DNA of 31,526 nucleotides, from the NCBI GenBank assembly GCA_001662425.1, contig BDDC01001190.1, positions 1 through 31,526 of the forward strand, read 5' to 3'. Source of the DNA: Chlamydomonas sphaeroides (lineage: Eukaryota; Chlorophyta; Chlorophyceae; Chlamydomonadales; Chlamydomonadaceae). Each line of letters opens with the position of its first letter. Position 1 is the first letter of the stretch. Positions 19,853-30,705 of this stretch are shown here, piece after piece. Under the pieces are notes generated by a model. The model had not been told where the DNA came from and ran no database searches. It was given only the letters and a program-made list of their open reading frames with translations. The position numbers and the translations under genes were made by a program.

Positions 19853-21707
19853 GCACTGAGATCACCTGATCTGCCGACAACCCCCCTGGCTGTGAAACGG
19901 CGACCTCCGCTTTGCGGTGTAGCAGTAACAGTAACAGGTCCTGTTGCAGTGCTCCAAATGCGCCTCTGCCCGTCGTGCGAGCAGGCGGGCAGGGCCGAGT
20001 GCCCGCCAGCCCGACCCCCCCCCTCGGCGCCTCGGAGTGCCTCGGACAGGCTCCGGACGGCACGACCCCAGGCCTCAACTCACGCTACGGTTGCAGCACG
20101 CACGAGAGCCGCCGAGCCCCCGCCGCCTGCAAGACACGCTCCCTTGACAGCGCACCTGCCCGCCGCGGCTACTAGCTCTCACGGCTGCACGCACCGCTGC
20201 ACACCACATGCTACAACACTTGCCCACAGGAAAGCATCTCGCACAGGCGTCTAACACCACGCGAGCGTGCTCCCTTTCCTACAGGCCACAGTGTTCACAG
20301 TACCCACAGCGATACATGCTAGGGCCGCCGGGTCCACTGCCCAATCGCACAGTGCGGCCTTTGCCACCGCCGCCGCTGCCGCTGCCACGCGCCGGCCCAG
20401 TGCGGTCAAAACAAAGGCACAGCAACTAGGGGCCCACACACTAGCGCACTAGCTCGCGGGCGTCGCAACCTTGCACTGCAACACCGCACGACGTAAGAAA
20501 GCACCGGCAGGGGCGCTTGCCCGCCCAGGCGACGGGGGCACGTCCACTGCCGCCTCGCGGGGTGCGCGCGGACCGTACATCCTCGCAGCCCCGCCATTGC
20601 GGCCAACAGCATCATGCCCCCCTCCCCCCGCTCCTGTCCTTCCCGCTTGCCCTGCTGCGTAGGGCCACCCCCGCGCTGCTTATTATAAGACCAGCTCGTC
20701 GAGGACATTAGCTGTCGCATCAGCGGCCGACCGCAGCGCCGAGCCGCACACACCCAACGCCAACGGCCCCAGGTACATACACCAGCTGCACCCACCCGGC
20801 TACAGAACTTGACAATTGCCGTGTTTTGCCCCATAACCCTGCTCGCCACACAGACGCTCCGCTCAACCCGCGGCCAACCGACGCCAAAGCAGTAGACGGG
20901 AATGGCCTGCTGGTTCCGCACCCTCCTACTCCCACCCCGAACTACACAGCGCCACCTCAGATACCGGTAACTACGCATCCCGGCCCTTACGAGCCATGTC
21001 AAATGACACGACACAAAGCAAGCAGCGCGGCAATGGCACTCATGCGACCCTGAACTCCGCCGTGCATTTCGCCATGTCGGACCAGGCCCATGCCTAGCGG
21101 GCGCCCACCCTGCCCATATCCCAGCCGCGCAGCGGCAGCAGCGGGCGGCTCGCACCCCCGGCTCATGCCCCAGGCCCCAGGCATGCGCGCCTGCTCACGC
21201 CCTACCCGGCACCCACCCACCCAGCTGCCGCCTGCACGCCACGCCTGTGCCGCTCGGCTCACGGACCACGTGCGGCTCGCCACCCCCTTCCCCTGCCCCG
21301 CCGTGGGCCTCCGCCACCACATGAGCTATAGGCTGGGCGCCTGACGCCAGCCGCAACCAACGCCGCGGCTCGCCTCTTTACTTGCTAGAGCGGGCCATGC
21401 CCACTTGCCAGGCCGGAAACTCATGCCCTGGGGAAGCGAGCAGTGCTACGTGCCGCGTCGTTCGTTGGTACGGACCGAGGGTGCAGGCCTCCTGACCTCG
21501 CGTCAGGGCCACCGGGCCGCCGGGCCACCGGGCTGACCGCCATGGTTGCGCCAAACATCGGCCCTCCTCTCCTCCCGTCGTCCGGTCGTCCGGTGATCGT
21601 CTGTTGCCGTCTGGGCCCCGCGTCCGCGTCCCTCGCGCCCTGCCCTTGGCCGCTCCAGGGCTGCCTGCCGCCTCGCTCCCCTGCCGCCTCCCCTCCGCCC
21701 CTGTCGC
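19853..21707. other. Intergenic stretch between the LINE remnant and the kinase gene
   Basis: No supported gene was found in about 1.85 kb. The right part should contain the 3' UTR of the minus-strand kinase, but I found no TTACA (TGTAA in its sense) here. Long open frames on both strands are low-complexity shadows of GC-rich sequence. Confidence 0.45.
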
Positions 21708-24700
21708 TCATGCGCTGCCCGCCCTCCGCTTGGCCTTGACCGCCCCCAGCATGGCCTCCAGCTCGCCCACCACCACCGGGAAGGGCGGCCGCGTGTCGGG
21801 GTCCTCACCCCAGCAGCGGGTCATGAGGCCCACCCAGCCCGGGCCGGGCTCCTCGGGCGCGGGGCCGTCCCAGTCGGGCGAGCCTGCGGCCGGCCAGGGG
21901 GGGATCAAGGGAGGAGGGGGGTGAGGGGTTGCAGGGCAAGGTGAGGGAGTGGCACGGCGTGGAGGGACGGGGCAGGCTTGTGGCGCTGAGTGCGGGGGGT
22001 GGCGGGGCCGCGTGCCCCACAGCGGCACGGCAACGAGGCGGCGGCCCGGCCGGCAGCCCGCTCGCGCCGCCGGCCTGGCCGCCTATGCCCCCGCCCGCTG
22101 AGCCCCCACGCACCCGGCATGGCGGGGCGCACTGGGTCCTTGCTCATGCTGATCTGGTGTAGCAGCGCGTGGTAGTTAAGGCCGTCAAAGGGCTCCCTGG
22201 GAGGGGCGGAGGAGGCGAGGGGGCCCGGGAGGGGCAGGGAAAGGGAGAAGGGGCGGCGGGTAAGAGCTGGGCGTCCCTGGGCGTCAGAGGACGTTGCCGC
22301 ACCTCCAATGGCGGCTTGCTCTGACTGCCGTCCCCCTTCACCCCTGCCGCCCTGACTCCTGCACCCCACCTGAACGTCCACAGCTCCCACAGCACCACAC
22401 CAAAGCTGTACACGTCCGCCTTCTCCGTGACCGCCTGGGGAGAGGGGGCGGGTGGGGGTCGGGGTCGGGGCCGGGGTCGGGGTGGGGAAGCGATGGCGGC
22501 TTGCTGGGGCGCCCGCCCGCCTGCCTGAAGCAGCAGGCGCTCGAGTACCTGCCACCCCTGGTCCCCACGCCCCGCCCCGCCCCGCCCCACCTTGGGCGTG
22601 CGGATGATCTCGGGCGCCGTCCAGGGCAGCGTGCCGCGCAGCGTGGTGACGCCTGGGCGTGGGGGTGGAGGTGGGGGTGGGGTGGGGTGGGGGGCTGGCC
22701 AGGTGCAGACACGAGTAAGCGGCAGGAGGCCAGCGCCAAACCGCCAACCCCACACCACACCGCACGCTACTCCTGGACCGTGCCCCGCCGGGCCCTCCCC
22801 CGGCTCCCTCCCCCGGCCCCCCCCCCGCCCACCTGTGACGTAGGTCTGCTGCCGCTGCTTGCTCAGACCAAAGTCGGCCACCTGCGGGGACCGTGGGAGG
22901 CAGGGCATAGGGCAGCGGCAGGTGGGTGGGGAGGTCGAGGCCGGGGTCAAGCCTTGCAGGCGCCGCCGCCCCAGCTTCCCCGGGCCCCCCTGCCACCCCT
23001 CCCCATGCCCCCCGCCCCTCCCCCCACCTTGCATGTGGGGCTCTTCTCCCTGAACCCCACCAGCAGGTTGCCCGTCTCTGGGGGCGGGAGGGGGAGGGGG
23101 AGGGAGAGGTGGGAGGGGGCGAGGAGGGGGAGGAGGGGCAGGGGCCGTCAGGTAAGCAGAGGCGAGTCATTGGGGGCGGACGAGGCCGCGCGATGGGACA
23201 GACCCCTCGATGCGCTAGTCCCCGGCCCCGGCTGCCGCTCCGGCCCTGGCGCCTCCCTCCCCGCCTGGGCCCCCAGCCTCCCCCCCCCCCGTGTGGTGCC
23301 TGTCTCCATCGCTCACTGAGGTCGAAGTGCACGATGCGCTTGAGGTGCAGGTACTCCATGCCCTGTGCGGGGCAAAGGGATGGGGGGAAAGGGGAAGGAA
23401 CGGTAGGAATGTGGGAAGGTGGGACGGTGGGACGAGGGGGAGCGGCACGTGTTGGTGTCCCCATGTGACCCACCCACCCGAGGCCCGTGCGGTGGCTCTG
23501 CCCAGCCCGCGTGTCGCAATCCCCGCCCACTCCCAAACCCCGCACCCTACCCGGGCCGCGTCCAGCGCCAGCTTGACTCGCACCACATCGGAGCGCAGGA
23601 AGTCGGCACCGCGCGACAGGGCCGAGCGCAGGCTGCCTGGGGGGGGGCGGGCAGCGGGGAGAAGCGCGGAGGGCGGCCAGAGGCGGGCGAGCGTGAGCGG
23701 TGGGGCGCTCGACACCTCGCCATCGCTACTCCTTAGTCGCCCTCACGCGCCCCTTGTCCCAAAGTTCTTGCAGCGCCTCCCCGCCCTCTGCTGGCCGCTC
23801 CTCGCGCCTCGCCCTCCCTCGCCCTCCTGAGCACTCCCGCGTCAAGTCACTCCCTCCCTTCCCCCTCCCTCACCCGCGCCCAGGTACTCGGCCACCAGCG
23901 CCGGCGGGCGGATGACGCCGGGCAGTATGGGCACCCCGCTGGCCAGGGCGCTGGTCAGCCGCACCGCGTCAATGTCGCCCAGCGCGTGCAGCCTGTGGGT
24001 GTGGGGAGGGGGAAAGAAAGGGGAGGGGAGGAGAAAGGGGAGGGGGGAAGGTGGCGTGACGAGAGACCCGGGCCGTGCGCTGGGCGCTGCAGCGGCGCAT
24101 GGCCGCCTCACCCAGGCCCCGCGACCCGGCGGCCCCGGGTGCCGCACCTGTCCCTCTTGGCCTTGAGCTCCCGTACGCCGCTGGGTAGTACGATGCCGTA
24201 CACCCACACGATGCTGGTGGGACGGGAACAGAGGCACGGAAAGCAAGAAGATGGTAAGCAGCACGTGTTCAGGCGCGACAGCCGCCGCAATGATGTTGTC
24301 GGGGCGCCTCACTTGGGGTGCCTCAGGCCGCCCAGCATGGCCGCCTCCTTGAGCAGCTCTGTAACCACATCGGAGGAGGCGGACGAGGAGCCACCGCCTG
24401 GAGGGATGGCGCGGAGTGGGAGGGCGGCAGGCGGGGAAGGGGAAGGGGAAGGGCGGGAGGTCGCGGACAGGGGGCCCAGGGTGGCCGGCCAGGTGTTGAG
24501 ACCGCGGCCTCGTTTGCTCGCGAGCCCGCCGCACCCCACGGTACCGCCCCCTCCCCACCTGCGTCCGGTATGAGCAGCGCGGGGTTGAGGCACTTGACCG
24601 CCACATCGCAAGAGTGCCAGCGGCACAGGTACACCTGGGGGGAGGGGCAGGGCGAGGGGGAGGAGGCGGGGGAGGTGCAGGGATAGCGGGAGGAGGCGGG

Positions 24701-27700
24701 GGAGGGGGCCACAGTGAAGGGTCCGGCGGAGCGCTAGCTCGAGGGAGAGCCGCGGGAAGCCAGCGCAGGCGCGGCGCAGCCTGGCTCACGGCAACATGGA
24801 GCGCTCGCAGGCTGGCACAGCTCGCACCCGCGCAGTGGCAGCCCCCCGTCCACACCCTAGCCATTCCAAAGTGCCAACCCCAGCGCCCTCCTCCGGCCCC
24901 ACCTCGCCGTATCCGCCCGAGCCCAGGAACTTGAGGATCTGGAGGTCCTCCGGCCGGATGAGCTCCAGCTTGGACTCGAGCTCCGCCAGACCCACGCGCG
25001 GATCGGTGCTGAGCAGGCCGCCGATCTCAGACCGCAGCACCGCCTGCTCCGCCTCCGCCAGGTTGGCGGCGGTTGGGTCGTACGGCACGGCGCCCTCGAT
25101 GGCTGCCGCGGTGGCGGCGGCGGCGTCCTCGGCACCCGGCGCCGCCGGCGTGCCGCCCGGCGGCGCAGTGGCTGCGATGCCCTGTGGCCCCAGCGGCGAC
25201 GCCAGGGCGGCCTGCGACAGGAGGGTGGCGGTGGCGACGGAGGAGCCAGCGGAGGAGGCGGGCGCGGCGGAGGCGCCGGTAATGGTGGCGCCTGCGCTGC
25301 CGCTGGCGGGCCCCATGTGGCTGGCGCTGCCGCCGCTGTGGGAGGCGCGGCTGCCGCCCGGCTTGGGGCTGGAGAAGGCGGCCTGCTCGGCGGCAGGGCA
25401 CGTGGGTCGGGTGAGGGCCTCACAAGCTGGCCTCAGGCAGCCGGGGCGGGCTTTCCCAGGCAGGTGCCCTCTTTCCCCCTCCTCCGATGCCATCATGCGC
25501 CTGCTCTACGAGTAGGCCGGTCCCTCCCAAGCCTCCCTAACCCCCTGCCCTGCCCCCTGCACCGCCCCTTCCACCTTTTCCCACATTATTCTCCCAGCCT
25601 CCCCTCCTCCGCCCCTGCACACGCCCACCCACCCACCTGCTGCGCCATCATCTTGAGCTTGAAGCTGGGCCGCCCGTCCCCGCCCGGCCCCTTGTGCTCG
25701 TCCAGCGCCTCCCACATGTTGGCCACGTCGTCGTCGCACAGCAGGTCCACCAGGCAGTCGGGCGAGCCGGGCAGCTCGTACTTGAGGATGAGCGGCTGCA
25801 CGGCGGGAGGGTGGGGGCCGGGTGTACGGCAGCAGCGGCAGGTGTACGGCAGAGTGCTGAGCTCACCCGGGGTCTATCTGCCTCTTCCGCCTCCCCTTCG
25901 CCCGGATCCACCGCCTCTCCGGCGCCGCACACTGACCGACGACACGAACACACCTTCCCCTCCCCGCCTCTTCCCCAAATCACCACCCTGCCGCACCTCA
26001 TCCGCCAGGTCCAGCCCCGCGGCCTTCGCCACCGCCGCCGCCAGCTCCGTGTGGCTGTCGGTGCGCGGCACGTTGATGAGCCGCGTCTCGCCGCCCGCGT
26101 ACTCCCAGACGCCGGTGGGGCAGCGCGAGAAGGCGCCGCCCGCGTACAGCAGCACCTTGACCTGGGGGCGGTGGGGGAGGGAGGGGAGAGGCAGCAGGGT
26201 GACCGAGGGAGGGCGAGAGGGCTCCGGGCGTGGCGGGCCATGCGCGGCGCGAGCAGCCCGTACCTTGGCGTCCCTGGCGGCGGCCGCCTGCGCGGCGGCG
26301 ACGGCCGCCGCCGCTGCGGCCATGTTCGCCGGCGCCGTTGGAGCGGACGCCAGCAGCTGCGACGGGCCGCCGCTCATGCCAAACCCCAGGCCCGCCGCCG
26401 CCAGGCCCGCCGCCGTCAGCGTGGGCGCGCTCCAGGCCGACGATGCCGCGCTGTTGCCGCTGCCCATGCCGCCGCCGCCCGGCGCCGTGGGCTGTGGCGG
26501 CGCCGCCGCAGCGTGCCCCAGCAGCGAGGACGCGAGGTTGGCGGACGCCACGGTGCCCTGCAGCGTCGCCTGTGACGAGGAGCCCGCGGCGCCGCTGGTG
26601 GCTGCATTGGCGGCGGCTGCGTTGGCGGCGGCGGTGTTGGCGGCGGCGGCGTTCAGCAGGGCTGTGGTGTAGGCGGCGGTAGCGGGGTTGGCGGTTGCGG
26701 CGGCTAGGCTGGCGGGCGTCAGGCCGGCGGCGGAGACAGCCGCGAGTTGTGGGTTGGCGGCGAGGGCGGCGTTCAGGAGGGCGACGTTGGCGGCCGCAGA
26801 GGCTGCGGCGGTGCCGCCGGCGGCGGCAGCGTTGATCAGCGCAGCATTGGCGGCGGCGTTGGCGGCGGCGGCGCTGGCGGGGGTGTAGAGCGAGCCGCCG
26901 GCGGTGCTCTGGGTGGAGGCGATGGAGGCGGCCGGCGTGGTGGCCGCTGCGGAGTGGGGCAGCAGGCACGGGACGGCCGCGGGTAAGCGCCCAGGGTGGG
27001 CCGCACGCACAGGAGCCAAGGAGTGGAGCGCTACGCCACCCCAGCCCCGAGGCCATTAGGCGCCTGGACGGCCCCGCACCCGACTGACGTGCCAGCGCAG
27101 CATCCAGAGCTCCCGCCGCCGCCGCCAGCTTCGAAGCCAGCAGCGCCTGCTCCAGAGACCCGGTGGCTGCGGCAGCCGGCGGCGCTGCCGTCACCGACGG
27201 CGCCGCCAGGCCGAGCGCGGCCGCGGCGGCGCTGGCCGCCGCCAGCGTGGACGGCGTCGTCGGCCCAGCGGCGGGCGTGGTTGGAATGGCGGCCGCCAGC
27301 GGTGCGGACGGCGCCGCCGTCGCCGGCAGGCTGCCGCCGCCGCCGCCAGCGGTGCCAGCCCCGCCGGCTCCAGCGGCGGCGCCGACGGGCATGATGGCGG
27401 TGAGGGCCATGGCGGGCAGCGTGACGGACTGCTGGCCCTCGCTGTTGGTTGTGACGGTAACCGAAACCGTCTGCGCCGGCTGGTCGCCCGACGCGGGGAT
27501 GAGCAGGTTGGCGGTGGTGACACTGACGCCGCTGCCGCTGCTGCCGTCGCCTACACCGCCGCTGGCGCCGCTGGCACCGCCGCCGCCGCCACCCGCGCTG
27601 CCGCCACTAGTGCCACCTGTCGGCTGGCCGCCATCGCCGGCTGCCGGGTACGCGACGTAGCTGGACCGGCCTCCGCCGCCGGCCGCGCCTCCGCCGGAGT

Positions 27701-29793
27701 TGTACAGGCTGCTGCCGCCAGCCGTGTAGCGGCTGCCCGTGCTGCTGGGCCCGTCGCTGCCGGTGCTACGGAAGCTGTCATTCGCCGACGGCAGCAGCGA
27801 CGGCACCGGGCCGCGGTCCAGGGAGCTACGCTGAGCCGCCATCGTCGCCAGGGCCAGCGCCGGCGGCGCCGGCGCCGCCGCCGCCGCCGGGGTCGTTAGG
27901 CCGAGCGTCAGCGCGCTTAGGGCCTCAGCAGCGGCGGCGGCTGGTGGCGGTGCCGCCGCTGGGTCCGGCGCCGCCGCTGCAATAACTGTGTCCGGCGGTA
28001 GCAGCATGAGACGGCTGGAGGACATTTGGCCCGACCCAACTGACGGCTGCTCGCCAAGGAACGAAGCCGACGGCGGCGGTGGCGCAACTGCCGGCAGCGG
28101 CCCGGCCGGCGCTGGCGCCGCCGACGCCGACGCTGCCAGCAGCGACGCAATGGCGGGGTTCTGCAGCGCCACCAGCGCCGCCGGGGACGCTGCCAGGGGC
28201 GCGGCCGCCGCCAGAGGTGGCGCGGCGGCGACGGCGGCGGTGGCGGCCTCGGCCTGCGCGATGGCCGCACTGATCATCTGCTGCTGCGCCTCCAGCTGCT
28301 TCTGCAGCTGCTGCAGCTGCTGCATGGCGCTCGCCTGCGCCGCGGCGCTGGCGTCTGCGGCGAGCTCCTGCTGCCGCGGCTGCTGCTGCGCCTGGGCGAG
28401 CTGCTGTGCGGCCTCCTGATACTGGTGCTGGTGCTGGTGCTGCTGGCGACTAGGAGAAGGCGAGAGCGAGGTGGCAGCCTCGACTGCCGCGCCGTGGGTC
28501 AGGGACGGCGACGGCGAGGGGCCCGCCGACGGCGACGCGTACGGCGAGCCGCTGCACGACGGCGAGGCGTACGGCGAGGGGCCGGACGCGTGCGGGTGCT
28601 GCTGTTGCCCCAGGTGGGGCACGGACCAGGGCGAGAGCTCGGGGTGCGGCCTGGGGCGGCGAGGGAGGGAGGCAGCAGGGGCGTGGGCGACTTTGGCACA
28701 CCCAAATTCCGCCGGCAGCGAGGTGGCTGGGGGCAGGGCCGGCTGCTGCAGGCGCGCCACGCAGCCCGGCGTGAGCGAGCAGGGCACAGCGCGTGGCGCT
28801 CCTGGCCGCGGCCCGGCCACGCCGCCCGCAGCCGCCGGGTCCACCCCCCATCCTTCCCCGACCCGCCCGCGCATGGCCGCCGCACCTGCTCTCGGTCTGC
28901 GGGCGGTTGTGCACGACCACGTCCAGCACCGGGACCGGCACGTGCGCGCGGGTCGCGGGCGGCGAGGTGCCGAACCACGAGGCGCCGAGCGAGGCCGCGC
29001 CGCTGCCGGTGCTGTCCGCTGAGCCGCCCGAGGGCGCACGCTGCAGCTGCAGGTGCTGAGGCTGGTGCGGCGCAGCGAGGCGCAGCAAGGGCTGCGACGG
29101 CGGCGAGGGCGACGCGCGTGAGGCCGCGGTGAAAGGAGACTGCGAGCTCGGCCGCTGCTTCTGGCACAGCTGCTGTTGCTGCAGCAGCAGCTGCTGCAGT
29201 TGGGCAGAGAAGAGCTGCTGCGGCGCCGGTTGCGGTGAGTTCTGCTGAAAGCCGTCCGAGGGCCGCGCAAACTCTGCGCTTCGTCGCTGCGCGATGTGCC
29301 TCGACGCGGGCGCCTCCGGCAGATGCTGCGCTGCTGCTGGCGCTGCGGGCCTTGCGTGATGGCGCTGCGCTAGGGTAGCCGCCCACTGGTGAAGCGTGAG
29401 CAGCAACTCGGGTGGAACCTCTTGCTGTGGATAACGCTGGCGATGCTGCGGCCCCGCTGTGGGCTGGTGGGACGGTGCCGACTTCCATCTCGAGTCGCAG
29501 GCCCCTTGGACGGCCGCCAGAGGGAAGCAAAAGCCTTGAGACGGCGCTGCGAACGACCCGCCTGGCTCGGAGCCGCTGGCTGCCAGGAAGCTTTTGGCGG
29601 GTGTCGGCGGGTCGGCGTCGGAACCGAGGCCGCCTTTGGTCGCCTGAGCTGCTAGGGCAGGCAGCACCGCTGAGCTGCTGAACTCGGCGCGCGGGGATAC
29701 ACCGGGCCCGGCGAGAGGCGTTCCGTGCATGTCGCGCGAAACGCATTGCGCCCCCGTGAAACTGTCGCCGTCGGCGCTAGTTAGTGAGCTCAT
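21708..29793 (-). CDS. PB1-domain Raf-like protein kinase (MAPKKK, group B type)
   Basis: Eighteen exons join in frame (1642 residues): 29793-28886, 28650-27080, 26946-26264, 26161-25997, 25795-25637, 25382-24903, 24634-24559, 24397-24313, 24213-24148, 23992-23874, 23636-23551, 23362-23317, 23077-23028, 22881-22833, 22652-22591, 22434-22370, 22196-22114 and 21883-21708. Residues 1-1054 are Gln-, Pro- and Ala-rich. A PB1 domain spans about 1055-1162 (VKVLLYAGG, GGETRLINVPRTD, acidic CDDDVANMWEALDE). The kinase domain spans about 1308-1635: GSGGYGEV loop, VAVK lysine 1336, HFDLKTGN loop with Asp1480, DFG 1501-1503, TAPE 1526-1529. VHFDLK and RGTLPWTAPE resemble plant B-group Raf-like kinases, some of which activate SnRK2 in osmotic stress; that role here is inference. 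About 35 extra residues lie between strands beta4 and beta5. The donor of exon 2 could also be after 27089. Confidence 0.87.
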
Positions 29794-29804
29794 TTAGTGC
29801 TCAT
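29790..29804 (-). promoter_or_regulatory. Minimal upstream ORF overlapping the kinase start
   Basis: In the kinase sense, ATG AGC ACT AAA TGA starts 11 bases before the proposed start codon. Its stop overlaps that start (AATGA). Such an arrangement would require leaky scanning or reinitiation to translate the kinase. It matters only if transcription starts upstream of 29804, which the sequence cannot show. Confidence 0.4.
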
Positions 29805-29831
29805 TTGTTGCGCCGTGCCTCGTGCCTTCGT

Positions 29832-29861
29832 GCGATTTACGATGCTGCGATTTACGATGCT
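29832..29861. repeat. 15-bp tandem duplication
   Basis: Two perfect copies of gcgatttacgatgct stand head to tail, 39-68 bases upstream of the kinase start codon. The right copy touches the end of dispersed repeat copy B. A duplication formed at insertion, or a repeat-end feature, is possible. Confidence 0.9.
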
Positions 29862-30037
29862 ACGGAGGTCGGTGTGCCCGAGACCCCTTGAATAGCCCCG
29901 GCGACAACCGCATAATGACCGACTGTTGGCGTCTGGTCAGGGTGGCCTCTTTTTGGGGCGAGCCATGCACCCATGCGCAGCTGGGGAGGTTTCATGACCC
30001 GGCGGAGATGAAAGGGTAAAGGCGGCGCGAGGGGCGG
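29859..30037 (+). repeat. Dispersed ~180-bp repeat, copy B
   Basis: This is the reverse complement of copy A (11954-12133), with only a few mismatches over about 180 bp. It is much closer to A than to C, so A and B are recent relatives. It begins within about 70 bases of the kinase start codon and so may lie in its promoter or 5' leader. Confidence 0.85.
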
Positions 30038-30611
30038 AAATTGGGAAGCATCCGTACGTGCACGGACTCCTGTACACGCATCTCCGTCGTCTTGGCCGGT
30101 GTGCCGGACTTTCAACGCAAGGGGGTATGCGCACTGCATGTCGCACCTGTTCAGCAGCGGTCCAGCCTGCTGCGGCGAACCTCGTCGAACATAACCCGGC
30201 TCGCCCGCCTGTCGTGGCCACGCAACACACGAGGGCTGCAGCAACTTGCACGTTGCCTCCAGTGGAAGGAAGTAAGGGGCCTGCAAACACCAAAAGCACA
30301 TGCCGCTCTGTCCAATGTCCACGTAAACGCGACCCTTGACGTGTTTAATGGAACGTATCACGCAGGTCCAGTCGCAAGACCAACAGCTGATGGTCTGCGA
30401 TTGCTTCGGAACTTCTACCTGCGCGACCTGCGAATGAGCCCTGTGAGCCACCGTGAGACACTGTGAGACACGGCGAATGCACAACCGTGCGCTGCATAAC
30501 AAACTGACAACTGCGCCTCAAAGCAAGCAACATGTCTTCTCTTGTCGTTTTGCCCTAGCTCTAGACTTCCTGACCGCTGCCATGCTTGACGGGTCTTTGC
30601 TGAGCCGCAGC
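30038..30611. other. Intergenic stretch between divergent genes
   Basis: No supported coding sequence was seen. Together with repeat copy B this makes up most of the 0.9-kb region between the kinase (minus) and the unrecognised gene (plus), and must carry at least one promoter. Confidence 0.4.
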
Positions 30612-30625
30612 TTATGACATCATAA
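30612..30625. promoter_or_regulatory. Palindromic TGACATCA-type element
   Basis: TTATGACATCATAA consists of 6-bp perfect arms around a 2-base centre. The core TGACATCA resembles bZIP/CRE-type sites. It lies 81-94 bases before the ATG at 30706, a typical promoter distance, and is followed by an AT-rich cataaaacaaa. A second local feature is a tandem cctccactgg pair at 30681-30700. Confidence 0.35.
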
Positions 30626-30705
30626 AACAAAGCGGCTGCTGAAGCCCACCGGCCGCACATGCGGATGTGAGCTGAAAAGGCCTCCACTGGCCTCCACTGG
30701 GCGCC

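Noticed and set aside
20406..21155. 249-residue minus-strand open frame between the LINE remnant and the kinase
   Set aside because: Its composition is that of random GC-rich translation, with no domain, splice structure or poly(A) signal.
25998..29270. Single 1090-residue open frame on the minus strand
   Set aside because: It reads through two introns of the kinase gene. The C-terminal third is out of the kinase frame and Arg-rich, and it loses the PB1 sequence. The spliced model keeps recognisable domains.
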